Shown: positions 1-10,115, counted from the first letter of the stretch. The stretch: 64,000 nucleotides of DNA from Gammaproteobacteria bacterium (GCA_029881255.1 JAOUMY010000001.1:930001-994000), one strand, 5' to 3'. Notes: generated by a model not told the origin, from the sequence alone. Numbers and translations: made by a program.

Positions 1-1857
1 GTCAAATTTGGTCGGCGCCGGAGTCTACTGGTACGAGTTTCCGATGGAACCGGTACGCTCACGCTACGGTTTTTTCACTTTTCGCGTACCCAGGAACAGG
101 GTTTTCGTCGCGGTATGTTTGTCCGTTGTTACGGCGAGGCGAGGCGTGGGCCGGACAGTCTGGAAATCGTCCACCCGGAATACACCGTAGGTGAGACACC
201 GTTTACCGATGCACTGGAAACAACACTGACGGCGGTCTATCCCACCATTGAAGGTATCGGCCAAAAGGTTTGGCGTAGTCTGATCCATCAGGCACTGGTA
301 CACCTGCAACAGGCGCCAAATATGTTAAGAGACCTGTTGCCTCAGGATATTGGTAATACAGTACAAATGGCGTCTCTTGAAGCCGCCGTATACCAGTTAC
401 ACTCACCAGGTGAGGTCGACGCTCGTTTGCTGGCGCGGGCGCGCAGTCGCCTCGCCTTCGAGGAATTGCTGGCACATCATTTGAGTTTACGTCGACTGCG
501 TGTGCGTAATGCGCGGCGACAAGCCCCGGTATTGTCAACAAACCAATCACTTAGGGAAGGTTTTATGGCTGGCCTGGCGTTTGAGTTGACCGCCGCCCAA
601 GTGCGTGTGTTGAGCGAAATTGAGACGGATCTCCGTGCCGGTTTTCCAATGATGCGTCTGGTGCAGGGCGATGTGGGTAGTGGCAAGACCGTTGTTGCGG
701 CGATTGCTGCCCTGGCTGCCGTATCTCAGGGATTTCAGGTGGCGATTATGGCACCGACCGAAATTCTGGCAGAACAACACTATCGCAATTTTGCGCACTG
801 GATGCAGCCGTTAGCCCTGGAGGTGGCCTGGTTGGCCGGATCTCAGAATGCTGCAGATCGCAGAGCTGCTCTGGCTGCGATCGCTGGTGACGCTCAAATA
901 ATTGTCGGCACCCATGCTCTTTTTCAGGATGGCGTGGATTTTCGTCAGCTCGGTCTGGTCATTGTGGACGAGCAGCACCGGTTTGGCGTTCATCAGCGGC
1001 TGGCACTGCGCAATAAGGGGCACAAGAACGGTCTTTTTCCCCATCAACTGGTCATGACGGCCACGCCTATACCGCGCACGCTTGCGATGACAGCCTATGC
1101 GGATCTGGAGGTGTCTATCATTGATGAATTGCCCAAGGGTCGACAGGCGATAAACACCGTTGTCGTTTCCCAGCAGCGCCGCCCAGACGTAATGGCGCGG
1201 GTATATCAGGCCTGCGGCGAGGGGCGTCAGGTCTATTGGGTATGTCCCTTGATCGAGGAATCAGATCTGCTGGAGGCGCAAGCGGCTCAGGAGACATATG
1301 CCACTTTCCGTGAGGCCTACCCCGAAATCCCTGTGGGACTTGTCCATGGCCGGATGAAATCTGTAGAAAAAGAACAGGTTATGTCGGAGTTTAAGTCCGG
1401 TGAGATACACTTGCTGGTGGCAACCACGGTGATTGAAGTTGGCGTAGATGTCCCGAATGCCTCACTGATGGTCATTGAGAACGCCGAGCGCCTGGGGCTT
1501 TCACAACTGCATCAGCTGCGTGGGCGCGTGGGCCGTGGTGCGGTGAAGAGTGATTGCGTACTGCTGTATAAAGCCCCGCTTTCGAAACAAGGTAAGGAGC
1601 GTCTGGCCACTATGCGTGAAACCCAGGACGGCTTTCGTATCGCAGAAAAAGATCTGGAGTTGCGCGGCCCTGGGGAATTGCTTGGGACTCGTCAAACCGG
1701 CATGCTTAATTTTCGGATCGCCGATCTCGAAAAAGATAAACACTTGCTGGATAAAGTCGACCTCGCCGCCAATTTACTCTTGAATAAATATCCGGAAAAC
1801 ACAGCGCCATTGTTACGACGGTGGCTGGGCCAGGGTATGAAATATTCGGACGCGTGA
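1..1857 (+). CDS. recG: ATP-dependent DNA helicase RecG, 5'-truncated by window edge
   Basis: RecG is a monomeric superfamily 2 helicase that remodels stalled forks and Holliday junctions. The reading frame is open from base 1, so this is the C-terminal 618 residues; about 75 residues of a roughly 690-residue family length lie outside the window. The first visible residues belong to the N-terminal wedge domain (RFFHF, then HPEY). Walker A is GDVGSGKT near base 670, the DEAH-type box is DEQH near base 970, and the SF2 TATPIPRT motif is near base 1060. Late helicase motifs VGVDVPNA and QLRGRVGRG follow. The ATG at 115 is internal and not the start. It is followed by ubiC after 16 bases, the same direction. 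Family assignment is very secure. Confidence 0.97.
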   Translation, partial: VKFGRRRSLLVRVSDGTGTLTLRFFHFSRTQEQGFRRGMFVRCYGEARRGPDSLEIVHPEYTVGETPFTDALETTLTAVYPTIEGIGQKVWRSLIHQALVHLQQAPNMLRDLLPQDIGNTVQMASLEAAVYQLHSPGEVDARLLARARSRLAFEELLAHHLSLRRLRVRNARRQAPVLSTNQSLREGFMAGLAFELTAAQVRVLSEIETDLRAGFPMMRLVQGDVGSGKTVVAAIAALAAVSQGFQVAIMAPTEILAEQHYRNFAHWMQPLALEVAWLAGSQNAADRRAALAAIAGDAQIIVGTHALFQDGVDFRQLGLVIVDEQHRFGVHQRLALRNKGHKNGLFPHQLVMTATPIPRTLAMTAYADLEVSIIDELPKGRQAINTVVVSQQRRPDVMARVYQACGEGRQVYWVCPLIEESDLLEAQAAQETYATFREAYPEIPVGLVHGRMKSVEKEQVMSEFKSGEIHLLVATTVIEVGVDVPNASLMVIENAERLGLSQLHQLRGRVGRGAVKSDCVLLYKAPLSKQGKERLATMRETQDGFRIAEKDLELRGPGELLGTRQTGMLNFRIADLEKDKHLLDKVDLAANLLLNKYPENTAPLLRRWLGQGMKYSDA

Positions 1858-1873
1858 TATCAATAGGAATGTT

Positions 1874-2434
1874 ATGTATTTAAAAGCCTGGCAGCGCCGG
1901 GATGTGGAATGGAAATTAGCCACCCCGATGGAAAAAAACACGACTCCGAAGGCTCTGCGCCGGTGGCTGTACGATGTGGGATCGCTAACACGTCAGCTCA
2001 GAATGTACTGTCATAAAGATTTCTCTGTGCGCCTGATTTCACAAACCTGGGAAACACCGCTACCCAGTGAAGCAAAAGCCTTGAACATTCCACAAGGCCA
2101 CTATGCATTTGTACGACAAGTACACCTGCTGTGCGGTGGACACGCCCGAGTCTACGCGCGCACAATTATCCCGGTGCCAGTGGCCATGGGGCGTTTACGT
2201 GGGCTGACTCACTTGGGGACTCGGCCACTCGGGGAAGTTTTGTTCAGCAATCGGACCATGCAGCGTGGCCCCATAGAGGTGGCGAAAATTGCCAGTTGCA
2301 GAGAATTGAATCGCCTAGCGCATGGGGCAGCTGGTGATAGCACCGGTACAATTTGGGGCAGACGTTCTGTGTTTCATCTGTATAATCTGCCCTTACTGGT
2401 TAGTGAAATCTTTTTATCTGATTTTCCCGCGTAG
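1874..2434 (+). CDS. ubiC: chorismate lyase (chorismate pyruvate-lyase)
   Basis: UbiC removes pyruvate from chorismate to give 4-hydroxybenzoate, the first committed step of ubiquinone synthesis, in the cytoplasm. The 186-residue product is close to the family length of about 165-200. It carries the conserved stretch around YARTIIPVP, the substrate-lid region [11 protein letters not shown] and the C-terminal WGRRSVFHL followed by PLLVSEIFL, which matches E. coli UbiC (WGRRS, PLLLTELFLP). It is immediately followed by ubiA with an 8-base gap, so the two form the classical ubiCA operon. The N-terminal 20 residues are poorly conserved, so the start could be a few codons further in. Confidence 0.92.
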   Translation: MYLKAWQRRDVEWKLATPMEKNTTPKALRRWLYDVGSLTRQLRMYCHKDFSVRLISQTWETPLPSEAKALNIPQGHYAFVRQVHLLCGGHARVYARTIIPVPVAMGRLRGLTHLGTRPLGEVLFSNRTMQRGPIEVAKIASCRELNRLAHGAAGDSTGTIWGRRSVFHLYNLPLLVSEIFLSDFPA

Positions 2435-2442
2435 GATATTTC

Positions 2443-3327
2443 TTGGAGACTATACAAACACCGACGCTGACATGGCGACAACGTTTGCGCGAATACGGTT
2501 TGTTAATGCGCATCGATCGGCCGATCGGAATTTTACTGTTGTTATGGCCGACTCTGTGGGCATTGTTTATCGCTGCCCGTGGTATGCCGGATTTATTGGT
2601 GTTGTTTGTGTTTTCGACGGGCGTGTTTCTGATGCGTTCGGCAGGATGCGTCATAAACGATTATGCAGATCGTGATATCGACGGTCACGTAGAGCGCACG
2701 CGAAATCGGCCGTTGGCGCAAAAACGGGTTTCCACGAAAGAGGCGATACTCCTGTTCGTGGTGTTGTCACTGACGGCGTTTGCGCTGGTACTGAGCATGA
2801 ATACGCTCACCATCATGATGTCTTTCGTCGGCGCTGCCCTGGCCGCCAGTTATCCTTTCATGAAACGCTTTACTCATTTGCCACAGATTCATCTCGGCGC
2901 GGCATTCGGTTGGTCGGTGCCTATGGCCTACGCCGCACAGGCGGAAGCGGTACCGGTCGAGGCATGGCTGCTGTTTTTAGTCACCCTGTTGTGGACCACC
3001 GCCTACGACACGATGTACGCCATGGTAGACCGAGAAGACGATCTTAAGATCGGCGTGAAATCCACTGCTATTCTGTTTGGCGAGGCGGACCGCGTCATTA
3101 TCGGTGCGCTACAGTTTCTGGTTTTGCTTGGGCTTGCATTGATTGGTTACCGTATCGGTGCGGGTATTGCCTTCTATTGTGGTCTGGTGGTTGCGGCAGG
3201 TTTCGTTATCTATCAACTTATTCTTATCAAGGACCGTGATCGCGGACTTTGTTTCAAGGCCTTTTTGAATAATAACTGGTTTGGAATGGCTGTGTTCGGC
3301 GGGATTTTTGTCAATTTTCTTTTTTAA
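2443..3327 (+). CDS. ubiA: 4-hydroxybenzoate polyprenyltransferase
   Basis: UbiA is an integral membrane enzyme that attaches the polyprenyl tail to 4-hydroxybenzoate. Both Asp-rich motifs of the UbiA superfamily are visible: NDYADRDID at residues 72-80 and [12 protein letters not shown] in the second half, separated by hydrophobic helices. Length is 294 residues, as in the family (about 290). The start is a TTG at 2443; the next in-frame ATG is already inside the conserved MRIDRPIG block, so the TTG is required to give a full first helix. The ribosome-binding sequence (AGGATA) sits unusually close. The gene follows ubiC by 8 bases. Confidence 0.95.
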   Translation: METIQTPTLTWRQRLREYGLLMRIDRPIGILLLLWPTLWALFIAARGMPDLLVLFVFSTGVFLMRSAGCVINDYADRDIDGHVERTRNRPLAQKRVSTKEAILLFVVLSLTAFALVLSMNTLTIMMSFVGAALAASYPFMKRFTHLPQIHLGAAFGWSVPMAYAAQAEAVPVEAWLLFLVTLLWTTAYDTMYAMVDREDDLKIGVKSTAILFGEADRVIIGALQFLVLLGLALIGYRIGAGIAFYCGLVVAAGFVIYQLILIKDRDRGLCFKAFLNNNWFGMAVFGGIFVNFLF

Positions 3328-3344
3328 CTTAGGTCAATAATTTT

Positions 3345-4322
3345 ATGGCTGTCTCATGGGTGGAAATCTGCGCGGTGATTGGCGGTTTTGCCTTGCTGGT
3401 ATGGTCGGCAGATAAATTTGTGCTCGGGGCGGCGGGCTTGGCGAGAGTTTTAGGTGTGCCCTCGCTGATCGTTGGCCTGGTAGTTGTTGGCTTCGGTACT
3501 TCCGCGCCAGAAATGTTGGTTAGCGCCTTGGCGGCAGTGGATGGCAATCCTGCCCTGGGAGTTGGTAATGCCATTGGATCGAATATCACTAATATTGGTT
3601 TGGTGCTCGGTGCAACGGCGATATTCGCGCCCCTAACCGTTCATTCAAAAACCCTGCGACGGGAGTTTCCGGTATTGTTCCTCGTTATGGCGGTGGTGTT
3701 AGGTTTGTTGTATGACAATAACTTCAGTCGTGTCGATGGAACGATTTTATTGCTGGGGCTGTTTGCTTTCGTTGTGTGGATGGCGCATCTCGCCCTCAAT
3801 AGCCGTAAGAGTGATCCTTTGGCGCAGGAAGTCATAGAAGAGTTGCCAGAAAAAGTTTCACTGTCTGCCGCGATCATGTGGCTAATAGTCGGTTTGTTGG
3901 TATTGCTCGTCGGTGCAAAACTGGTGGTGTGGGGTGCGGTAGGCATTGCCCAGGCCATGGGCGTAAGTGATCTGGTGATAGGTCTTACAATCGTTGCCGT
4001 CGGGACCAGTCTGCCAGAACTGGCAGCGAGTATTGCAGGTGCCCGTCACGGTGAGCACGATCTGGTTATCGGCAACATCATCGGTTCCAACTTGTTTAAC
4101 TGTCTTGGCGTACTGGGTTTGCCGGCACTTATTCACCCCGCGACATTAGAGTCGTTTGTGCTCTATCGGGACTACCCAGTGATGTTATTGCTTACCATTG
4201 CGCTATTCCTTATGGCGAGGGGGTTTCACGGGGAGTTTGGAAAAGTTACACGTGTTGAAGGCGGAGTGCTTGTGGTAGCCTACTTCGGATATCTGGCTAC
4301 ATTGTATGTAACAACTGTTTGA
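3345..4322 (+). CDS. yrbG: calcium/sodium exchanger family protein (YrbG type)
   Basis: This is a member of the Ca2+:cation antiporter superfamily (K+-dependent Na+/Ca2+ exchanger-like). It has two homologous hydrophobic halves, each with an alpha-repeat: GFGTSAPEMLVS with GNAIGSNITNIGLVLG in the first half and AVGTSLPELAAS with GNIIGSNLFNCLGVLG in the second. The paired GTS-PE and GSN motifs supply the ion-binding acidic residues. Length is 325 residues, as expected. In many Gammaproteobacteria yrbG opens the kdsD-kdsC-lptC-lptA-lptB-rpoN cluster, as it does here. Its stop overlaps the possible upstream TTG start of kdsD. The true transported ion is inferred from the family only. Confidence 0.9.
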   Translation: MAVSWVEICAVIGGFALLVWSADKFVLGAAGLARVLGVPSLIVGLVVVGFGTSAPEMLVSALAAVDGNPALGVGNAIGSNITNIGLVLGATAIFAPLTVHSKTLRREFPVLFLVMAVVLGLLYDNNFSRVDGTILLLGLFAFVVWMAHLALNSRKSDPLAQEVIEELPEKVSLSAAIMWLIVGLLVLLVGAKLVVWGAVGIAQAMGVSDLVIGLTIVAVGTSLPELAASIAGARHGEHDLVIGNIIGSNLFNCLGVLGLPALIHPATLESFVLYRDYPVMLLLTIALFLMARGFHGEFGKVTRVEGGVLVVAYFGYLATLYVTTV

Positions 4323-4339
4323 ATCAGAACTGGGAATAC

Positions 4340-5329
4340 ATGGAGTATACGCGCGAAATCAGTGATCAGGCCCTGGTTGAGATGGGGAAGGCAGTCATCA
4401 ATACCGAATCGGCTGCGGTCCACGCCTTATTGTCAAAAATCGATCAATCCTTTGTTGCCGCCTGTCGTTTTATGCTCGCCTGCGAAGGACGAATAGTGGT
4501 AACTGGCATGGGAAAGTCGGGTCATATTGGCGGCAAAATTGCCGCTACATTGGCCAGCACCGGTAGTCCTGCATTTTTTGTTCATCCTGGAGAGGCCAGT
4601 CATGGTGATCTGGGAATGATTACACCTCGCGATGTTGTGATCGCAATTTCCTATTCCGGTGAAACCGATGAATTGCTAACCATCGTACCTCTCTTAAAAC
4701 GTCAGAATGTTCCGTTGATTGCAATGACGAGCAACGCAAAATCCACATTGGCTCGACATGCCAATGTCTTTATCGACATCAGTGTTGCCAAAGAAGCGTG
4801 TCCGCTAGGATTGGCCCCGACCGCGAGCACTACTGCTACGTTGGTGATGGGTGATGCATTAGCCGTCGCTCTGCTGGAAGCACGCGGATTCACAGAAGAG
4901 GACTTTGCCTATTCCCATCCCGGTGGCTCACTGGGGCGCCGATTGCTCTTACGCGTGGATGAACTCATGCACAAAGGGATGGATATGCCTATGGTGCCTG
5001 AAACCGCAAGCGTGGGAGAGGCTTTGGGTGAAATGACACGCGCGCGACTTGGATTTACCAGTGTCGTGGATCTGCAGCAAAAAGTTGTTGGCATCTTTAC
5101 TGATGGGGATTTGCGTAGATTGTTGAGTGAGCCGAAAAACATTCACGGCATCCCAATTACTGATGTCATGATTAGTGGTTGTGCGACACTTCGAGCAGGG
5201 GTTCTGGCGGCAGAGGCCTTACAGATAATGGAACAGAAAAAAATCAGCGCGCTCCCTGTTGTAGATGAACACGGCGTATTAGTCGGTGCGCTGAATATGC
5301 ACGATTTGTTGCGTGCCGGAGTGGTGTAG
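4340..5329 (+). CDS. kdsD: D-arabinose 5-phosphate isomerase
   Basis: KdsD interconverts ribulose 5-phosphate and arabinose 5-phosphate, the precursor of Kdo in lipopolysaccharide. The sugar-isomerase (SIS) domain covers about residues 40-180 with GMGKSGHIGGK, SYSGETDEL and the HPGE/SHGDLGM stretch. Two CBS domains fill the C-terminal third. I chose the ATG at 4340 because GGGA precedes it at a good distance and it gives 329 residues, matching E. coli KdsD (328). A TTG at 4319 in the same frame would add seven residues and overlap the yrbG stop. It belongs to the kds/lpt operon. Confidence 0.95.
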   Translation: MEYTREISDQALVEMGKAVINTESAAVHALLSKIDQSFVAACRFMLACEGRIVVTGMGKSGHIGGKIAATLASTGSPAFFVHPGEASHGDLGMITPRDVVIAISYSGETDELLTIVPLLKRQNVPLIAMTSNAKSTLARHANVFIDISVAKEACPLGLAPTASTTATLVMGDALAVALLEARGFTEEDFAYSHPGGSLGRRLLLRVDELMHKGMDMPMVPETASVGEALGEMTRARLGFTSVVDLQQKVVGIFTDGDLRRLLSEPKNIHGIPITDVMISGCATLRAGVLAAEALQIMEQKKISALPVVDEHGVLVGALNMHDLLRAGVV

Positions 5330-5356
5330 TACGCGAGTTGAATTTAGGGAGAGTTT

Positions 5357-5878
5357 ATGCAGGATATTCTCGAGCGGGCAGCTAAAATAGAGCTGGTGAT
5401 TTTTGATGTGGATGGCGTGTTAACAGATGGGCGTCTCTATGTCACCGACAGTGGCGAAGAGATAAAAGCTTTTCATTCCCGTGACGGCCACGGCCTAAAA
5501 ATGTTGCAGCAAAGTGGCGTCACGGTTGGCATCATCACCGGTCGTACTTCCAATATTGTGACTCACCGTATGAGCGAGCTCGGCGTCGAACATGTTTTCC
5601 AGGGGCAGCGTGACAAGATTCCTGCTTTTGAGAAGATGATCGCAAATCTTTCATTGCAGCCAGAACAGGTTGCTTATGTCGGCGATGATGTTGTTGATTT
5701 GCCAGTGATGCGCCGTGTCGGTCTGGCGATAGCTGTTCAGGACGCGCACCCGTTTGTCAAACAGCACGCGCATTGGCAAACGCCAAACTGTGGTGGGCGC
5801 GGCGCGGCGAGAGATGTGTGTGAGTTACTAATCGAAGCGCATGGGAAGTTAGAAACCATGTTGGCTGAATATTTGTAA
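5357..5878 (+). CDS. kdsC: 3-deoxy-D-manno-octulosonate 8-phosphate phosphatase
   Basis: KdsC is a HAD-superfamily phosphatase that removes phosphate from Kdo-8-phosphate during LPS core synthesis. HAD motif I is FDVDGVLTDG with the nucleophile Asp17 and acid Asp19. Motif II is IITGRTS, and the metal-binding motif near the end is YVGDDVVDLPVM. The 173-residue length is typical for the tetrameric capless KdsC. An AGGGAGAG ribosome-binding sequence lies just upstream of the ATG. The gene sits between kdsD and lptC, as in E. coli. Confidence 0.96.
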   Translation: MQDILERAAKIELVIFDVDGVLTDGRLYVTDSGEEIKAFHSRDGHGLKMLQQSGVTVGIITGRTSNIVTHRMSELGVEHVFQGQRDKIPAFEKMIANLSLQPEQVAYVGDDVVDLPVMRRVGLAIAVQDAHPFVKQHAHWQTPNCGGRGAARDVCELLIEAHGKLETMLAEYL

Positions 5879-5881
5879 ATA

Positions 5882-6454
5882 ATGAATACGGCAACAGCGG
5901 GCGACAGAATTCCGTTACCTTTCCTTTTTTTTCTCGGAATTTTATTGCTTGCCTCGTTGTTGTATTGGCTGGTTTCCGAAGTTGCGGACAGGCCTGTTAG
6001 CAAAGAAATCAGGCCAAATAATTCTCCTGATGTTGAATTTCAGAATTTGAATATGGTGTTGTTATCAAAAGATGGCACTCAATTTTATATCGAAGCAAAA
6101 GGTCTGAGCCACTTTGAGCGTGAAGTCTCTACGCTTGTACATCCGAAGCTCAGTTTTCGGATAGGTAGCTCCCAATGGCAAATTGACGCTGATTCGGGAG
6201 CTTTAGGCGCTGAACAAAAGCTGTACTTCAATGGCGAAGTGCAGATCCAGCAGTACGACACCTTCGATGGTCATCGAAAATTACAGGCCGCGAAGGCCGA
6301 AATTGATTTACAGCGGCAAATTCTCAATGGGGAAGGTGATGTTAAGGTCACGATGGATGGGCTGGATGTGGTAGCGGCCTCGATCACCGTAGATTTGCTT
6401 CACGATAAGTTGGCCTTGGAGGGGAATGTGCGAGGCGTATATGTGCTCGACTAA
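5882..6454 (+). CDS. lptC: LPS export system protein LptC
   Basis: LptC is a bitopic inner-membrane protein that takes lipopolysaccharide from the LptBFG transporter and passes it to LptA. A single hydrophobic anchor spans about residues 13-33 and is followed by a periplasmic beta-jellyroll region containing LSKDGTQFYIEAKGL and the repeat-like GEVQIQQYD and GEGDVKVTMD strands. The 190 residues match the family. It starts 3 bases after the kdsC stop and its 3' end overlaps the start of lptA, which suggests translational coupling. Position in the conserved cluster supports the call as strongly as the sequence does. Confidence 0.9.
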   Translation: MNTATAGDRIPLPFLFFLGILLLASLLYWLVSEVADRPVSKEIRPNNSPDVEFQNLNMVLLSKDGTQFYIEAKGLSHFEREVSTLVHPKLSFRIGSSQWQIDADSGALGAEQKLYFNGEVQIQQYDTFDGHRKLQAAKAEIDLQRQILNGEGDVKVTMDGLDVVAASITVDLLHDKLALEGNVRGVYVLD

Positions 6455-6926
6455 GGTATTGAAGGCTCTGCTGCTGATATTAATGTTTGTGAATGTCGAG
6501 ATAGCATGGGCGGACAAGCGTCTCCAAATAGAGGCGGACCGTGTGGAATATGATCAAGCGGGTAAATTGAGTCAGTACACCGGTAATGTCCGCGTGATCG
6601 CCGCAAGACTGGAATTAATGGCAGATAATATTCGTGTTACCCATCTCGAGAAATCCATTACCACTATCCAGGCCTGGGGAGCACCGGCTGTTTTCAAGCG
6701 TACATTGCTCAGTAATCGCGTGAACCGGGCCAGCGCAAAAGAGATAGTGTATGACGTCAGCCAACAACAGGTGTTTTTTGTCGGCGAAGTTGAGGCCGAA
6801 TACGACGGTAGCAGTCTGCGTGGTGAGCGTCTACGCTATGAGTTGGTAACAGATCGTATGCGGGTAGAAGGCTCTGGCATTGGTGCGCCGGTGCGTATCG
6901 AAATCGATGCTGAAACGGCGCCATAG
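6441..6926 (+). CDS. lptA: LPS transport periplasmic protein LptA
   Basis: LptA forms the periplasmic bridge that carries lipopolysaccharide from LptC to LptD. The N-terminus (KVLKALLLILMF, then AWA) is a cleavable signal peptide, and the mature part starts with DKRLQIEADRVEYD and keeps the OstA-like pattern QYTGNVRV and ELMADNIRV. I prefer the ATG at 6441, preceded by GAGG, because it gives a standard signal peptide; an ATG at 6426 preceded by GGAGGGG would add five residues. Either start overlaps the lptC 3' end. It is followed after 15 bases by lptB. Confidence 0.92.
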   Translation: MCSTKVLKALLLILMFVNVEIAWADKRLQIEADRVEYDQAGKLSQYTGNVRVIAARLELMADNIRVTHLEKSITTIQAWGAPAVFKRTLLSNRVNRASAKEIVYDVSQQQVFFVGEVEAEYDGSSLRGERLRYELVTDRMRVEGSGIGAPVRIEIDAETAP

Positions 6927-6941
6927 TTTTTGTAGCTATTT

Positions 6942-7667
6942 ATGACCAAGCTTATCGCAAACAATCTGGCCAAACGATATAAACAACGACAAGTCGTTCG
7001 CAATGTGTCGCTGGAGGTGAATTCAGGCGAAATTGTTGGTTTGCTCGGTCCGAATGGGGCAGGTAAAACAACCAGTTTCTACATGATTGTCGGCTTGGTG
7101 TCGTGCGACGAAGGCAAGATTATGATCGATGATCATGATGTGTCGCGTTTCCCCCTGCACCAGCGCGCCCGTCTGGGACTAGGGTATTTACCACAGGAAG
7201 CCTCGGTATTTCGTAAATTGTCGGTGAATGACAATATTCTGGCTATACTTCAAGCACGAGGCGGAATGAGTAAGTCTCAGCAACAGCAACGCGTCGACCA
7301 GCTGCTGGAAGAGTTTAATATCGAACACATCCGTGACAGTATTGGAATGAGTCTGTCAGGTGGCGAGCGGCGTCGGGTTGAAATTGCTCGCGCTCTGGCG
7401 GTTGAGCCCAGATTTATTCTGCTTGACGAGCCTTTTGCTGGAGTTGATCCGATTTCAGTGACCGATATCCAGCAAATTATTGAACAGCTGAGAAGTAAAG
7501 ATATTGGCGTATTAATAACCGATCATAACGTTAGGGAAACCTTGGGCATCTGCCAACGTGCGTACATCATCAGCGAAGGAGATGTCATTGCGCAGGGAAG
7601 TTCGGTAGAAGTGCTGGAGAACCAGATGGTTCGAGAAGTGTATCTGGGTGAGGGATTTCGGCTGTAG
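6942..7667 (+). CDS. lptB: LPS export ABC transporter ATP-binding protein LptB
   Basis: LptB is the cytoplasmic ATPase of the LptB2FG transporter that extracts LPS from the inner membrane. Walker A is GPNGAGKTT, the Q-loop is in YLPQEASVF, the ABC signature is LSGGERRR, Walker B is [12 protein letters not shown] and the switch His is in ITDHNVRE. All are canonical. Length is 241 residues, as in E. coli. The AGVDP and YLPQE sequences are typical of LptB rather than other ABC ATPases. It ends the lpt part of the operon and precedes rpoN by about 110 bases. Confidence 0.97.
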   Translation: MTKLIANNLAKRYKQRQVVRNVSLEVNSGEIVGLLGPNGAGKTTSFYMIVGLVSCDEGKIMIDDHDVSRFPLHQRARLGLGYLPQEASVFRKLSVNDNILAILQARGGMSKSQQQQRVDQLLEEFNIEHIRDSIGMSLSGGERRRVEIARALAVEPRFILLDEPFAGVDPISVTDIQQIIEQLRSKDIGVLITDHNVRETLGICQRAYIISEGDVIAQGSSVEVLENQMVREVYLGEGFRL

Positions 7668-7775
7668 ATGAAAATATTTGTGCCGAATTTGGCATGGATG
7701 TGGCAAATGGACTATGTTTTTTTTCGGAAAACGGCTTAAAATAACAGTCAGTTAAAGCAGGGTAGAGAAAATAGC

Positions 7776-9263
7776 GTGAAACAGTCTTTACAGCTAAGGC
7801 TAGGACAGCATTTAACCATGACCCCTCAGTTGCAGCAGGCGATTCGTCTGTTACAGCTGTCGACACTGGAATTGCAAACAGAAATCCAGCAGGCGCTGGA
7901 AAGCAATCCCATGCTCGAGGTGAATGAGGACGGTGATGCCACTGAGCATGATGAAGCGGTGGAATCTCAGGAAGCTGCGGCCGCAGCGGAAACAGCCATA
8001 GAAACTGACTTTGACCGGGAGTCCTCGGAAAGCATCAGTAATGATTCCCTGCCCGATGATCTACCCACCGATAGTAACTGGGAAGACACCTATGATCTGA
8101 CCAGTTCCTATACTTCTACCGGCTCAGGGGTTTCCAGCGATGATCTCCCCGATATCGAAAACCGCAATAGTGAAGAGGAAACTCTTCAGGATCACCTCGT
8201 CTGGCAGGCGCAGTTAACGCCGTTTAGCGAGACCGATTTTGCCATCGCCATGGCTATCATCGACTCTATTGATGATGATGGATATCTGAAAACCTCAGTC
8301 GAGGAAATTTGGGAACAATTAAAAGACGAGCTGGAAATCGAAACCGATGAAGTGGAAGCGGTATTGCGACGCATCCAGACGTTTGACCCTGTTGGCGTAG
8401 GTGCGCGCGATTTACAAGAGTGTCTTAGTATTCAACTGCGTCATATTGATGCTTCTGTGCCCTGGTATGACGAAGCGCGTCGCCTGATTGATGACTATTT
8501 CAGTTTGCTTGCCGGCCGTGACTACAATCAGCTCATGCGCCGTATGAAGTTAAGTGATGAGCAGTTGCGCGAAGTTGTAAAACTCGTCCATACACTGTCA
8601 CCTCGCCCCGGCAGTCTTGTTTCCTCTGGGCAGGCTGAATATATCGTTCCTGACGTGTTCGTGCGCAAAGTCAGTGGCAGGTGGCAGGTCTATCTCAACG
8701 GCGATGCCATTCCAAAACTCAATATTAATTCCTTTTACGCCAGTATGATCCAACGCGCCGATAAAAGCGCGGACAACACCTATATGCAGGGCCAGTTGCA
8801 GGAAGCCCGTTGGTTGATCAAGAGTCTCAATAGTCGCAACGATACCTTGCTCAAAGTGGCAACCTGTATCGTGGATAGGCAAAAAGATTTTCTCGAACTG
8901 GGCGAAGAGGCAATGAAGGCCCTGGTGCTGCACGATGTGGCCGAGGAAGTCGGCATGCACGAATCCACAATATCGCGTATTACCAATAAAAAATATATGC
9001 ATACTCCTCGCGGTATTTTTGAATTAAAATACTTTTTCTCCAGCCATGTTAGTACGGCCAATGGTGGAGAATGTTCTTCGACAGCGATTCGCGCTTTGAT
9101 CAAGAAACTGGTGTCTGCGGAAGATGCTCGCAAGCCCTTGAGCGACAGCAAGATCGCCAAGATACTGTCGGAACAGGGTATAAATGTCGCAAGACGTACG
9201 GTGGCCAAATATCGTGATGCGTTGGCAATTCCGCCTTCTAATGAGCGCAAGCGCATCGCATAG
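7776..9263 (+). CDS. rpoN: RNA polymerase sigma-54 factor
   Basis: RpoN directs RNA polymerase to -24/-12 promoters that need AAA+ activators. Region I is seen at the N-terminus ([20 protein letters not shown]). It is followed by an acidic region II (about residues 50-130), a core-binding domain and the DNA-binding part with the RpoN box [10 protein letters not shown] near residue 475. Length is 495 residues. The start is GTG at 7776, preceded by GGTAGAG. Location directly after lptB and before hpf/ptsN is the standard proteobacterial arrangement. No clear -24/-12 promoter was identified in the window. Confidence 0.97.
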   Translation: MKQSLQLRLGQHLTMTPQLQQAIRLLQLSTLELQTEIQQALESNPMLEVNEDGDATEHDEAVESQEAAAAAETAIETDFDRESSESISNDSLPDDLPTDSNWEDTYDLTSSYTSTGSGVSSDDLPDIENRNSEEETLQDHLVWQAQLTPFSETDFAIAMAIIDSIDDDGYLKTSVEEIWEQLKDELEIETDEVEAVLRRIQTFDPVGVGARDLQECLSIQLRHIDASVPWYDEARRLIDDYFSLLAGRDYNQLMRRMKLSDEQLREVVKLVHTLSPRPGSLVSSGQAEYIVPDVFVRKVSGRWQVYLNGDAIPKLNINSFYASMIQRADKSADNTYMQGQLQEARWLIKSLNSRNDTLLKVATCIVDRQKDFLELGEEAMKALVLHDVAEEVGMHESTISRITNKKYMHTPRGIFELKYFFSSHVSTANGGECSSTAIRALIKKLVSAEDARKPLSDSKIAKILSEQGINVARRTVAKYRDALAIPPSNERKRIA

Positions 9264-9283
9264 TAGATTTACTGGAGAAATTT

Positions 9284-9577
9284 ATGCAGGTAGACATTAC
9301 TGGGCATCATGTAGACCTAACGGATTCTATGCAGGCCTATGTCAATGAAAAAATGGAACGCGTTACGCGTCATTTCGATCATGTAACCGATATTCATGTG
9401 ATTTTGAGTGTCGAGAAACAATCGCAAAAAGCCGAGGCTACGTTGCAACTTAAGGGTAGTAAGATTTTTGCCGATGCGGTAGATGAAGATATGTATGCTG
9501 CGATCGACGCACTGGTGGATAAGCTGGATCGCCAGGTGTTAAAGCACAAGGGTAAGCTGAAAGACCACCGTAGCTAA
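9284..9577 (+). CDS. hpf: ribosome hibernation promoting factor (short form)
   Basis: This short Hpf binds the 30S decoding site and promotes ribosome dimers in resting cells. The 97-residue protein has the S30AE pattern: QVDITGHHVDLTDSMQAYV at the start, a central strand with VEKQSQKAEATL and the C-terminal DMYAAIDALVDKLDRQ helix. The lack of a C-terminal dimerisation domain makes it the short type. A GGAG ribosome-binding sequence precedes the ATG. It lies between rpoN and ptsN, as in E. coli. Confidence 0.95.
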   Translation: MQVDITGHHVDLTDSMQAYVNEKMERVTRHFDHVTDIHVILSVEKQSQKAEATLQLKGSKIFADAVDEDMYAAIDALVDKLDRQVLKHKGKLKDHRS

Positions 9578-9644
9578 TGTGCGCGGTGGGATGGCAGTTT
9601 GAAGTTGTAATCGAGACTTTTTAACAATAACAAGCCTGGTTCCT

Positions 9645-10106
9645 ATGTCACTATCCAGCCTGCTCGATCAGGAACACGTTGCCAGTCATGTACAGTCCGC
9701 CAGTAAAAAGCGGGCCCTGGAAGAACTTAGTCAGCTCATTGTCAAAGGCGAGCCTGGCCTGAGCCAGACCGAAGTGTTTGAATGTTTAATTGCTCGCGAA
9801 CGTTTAGGCAGTACGGGGTTGGGGAAGGGCGTCGCCATACCACATGGTCGCCTGAAGAGTGGCGAGAAAGTTATTGCCGCCTTCGTCCAATTGGCAGATG
9901 GTGTGGACTTTGATTCACCCGACGGTCAACCTGTTGATCTGTTATGCGCATTGATGGTTCCGCCTGATTCCACTGATGAACACCTGCAGACGCTTGCCGC
10001 ACTTTCCGAAATGTTTCGCAATGAACAACTGCGCGACGCTTTACGAGGTGCGAATAATGACGAGTCGCTTTTCCAGGTGCTTCAAGAGTGGCTGCCTAAG
10101 AATTGA
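9645..10106 (+). CDS. ptsN: PTS IIA-like nitrogen regulatory protein
   Basis: PtsN (EIIA-Ntr) receives phosphate from NPr/HPr and regulates potassium, nitrogen and envelope functions rather than sugar uptake. The 153 residues form a single EIIA type-2 domain. The phosphorylatable His lies in IPHGRL, preceded by the typical RERLGSTGLGKGVA stretch. Later conserved blocks LLCALMVPP and HLQTLAALSEMF are present. It is followed by a divergent hprK and rapZ, an arrangement found in beta- and some gammaproteobacteria. Confidence 0.96.
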   Translation: MSLSSLLDQEHVASHVQSASKKRALEELSQLIVKGEPGLSQTEVFECLIARERLGSTGLGKGVAIPHGRLKSGEKVIAAFVQLADGVDFDSPDGQPVDLLCALMVPPDSTDEHLQTLAALSEMFRNEQLRDALRGANNDESLFQVLQEWLPKN

Positions 10107-10115
10107 CGGGCATCA

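Noticed and set aside
115-1857. RecG starting at the ATG 115
   Set aside because: The same frame is open to base 1 and encodes the conserved RFFHF part of the wedge domain, so the gene is cut by the window edge.
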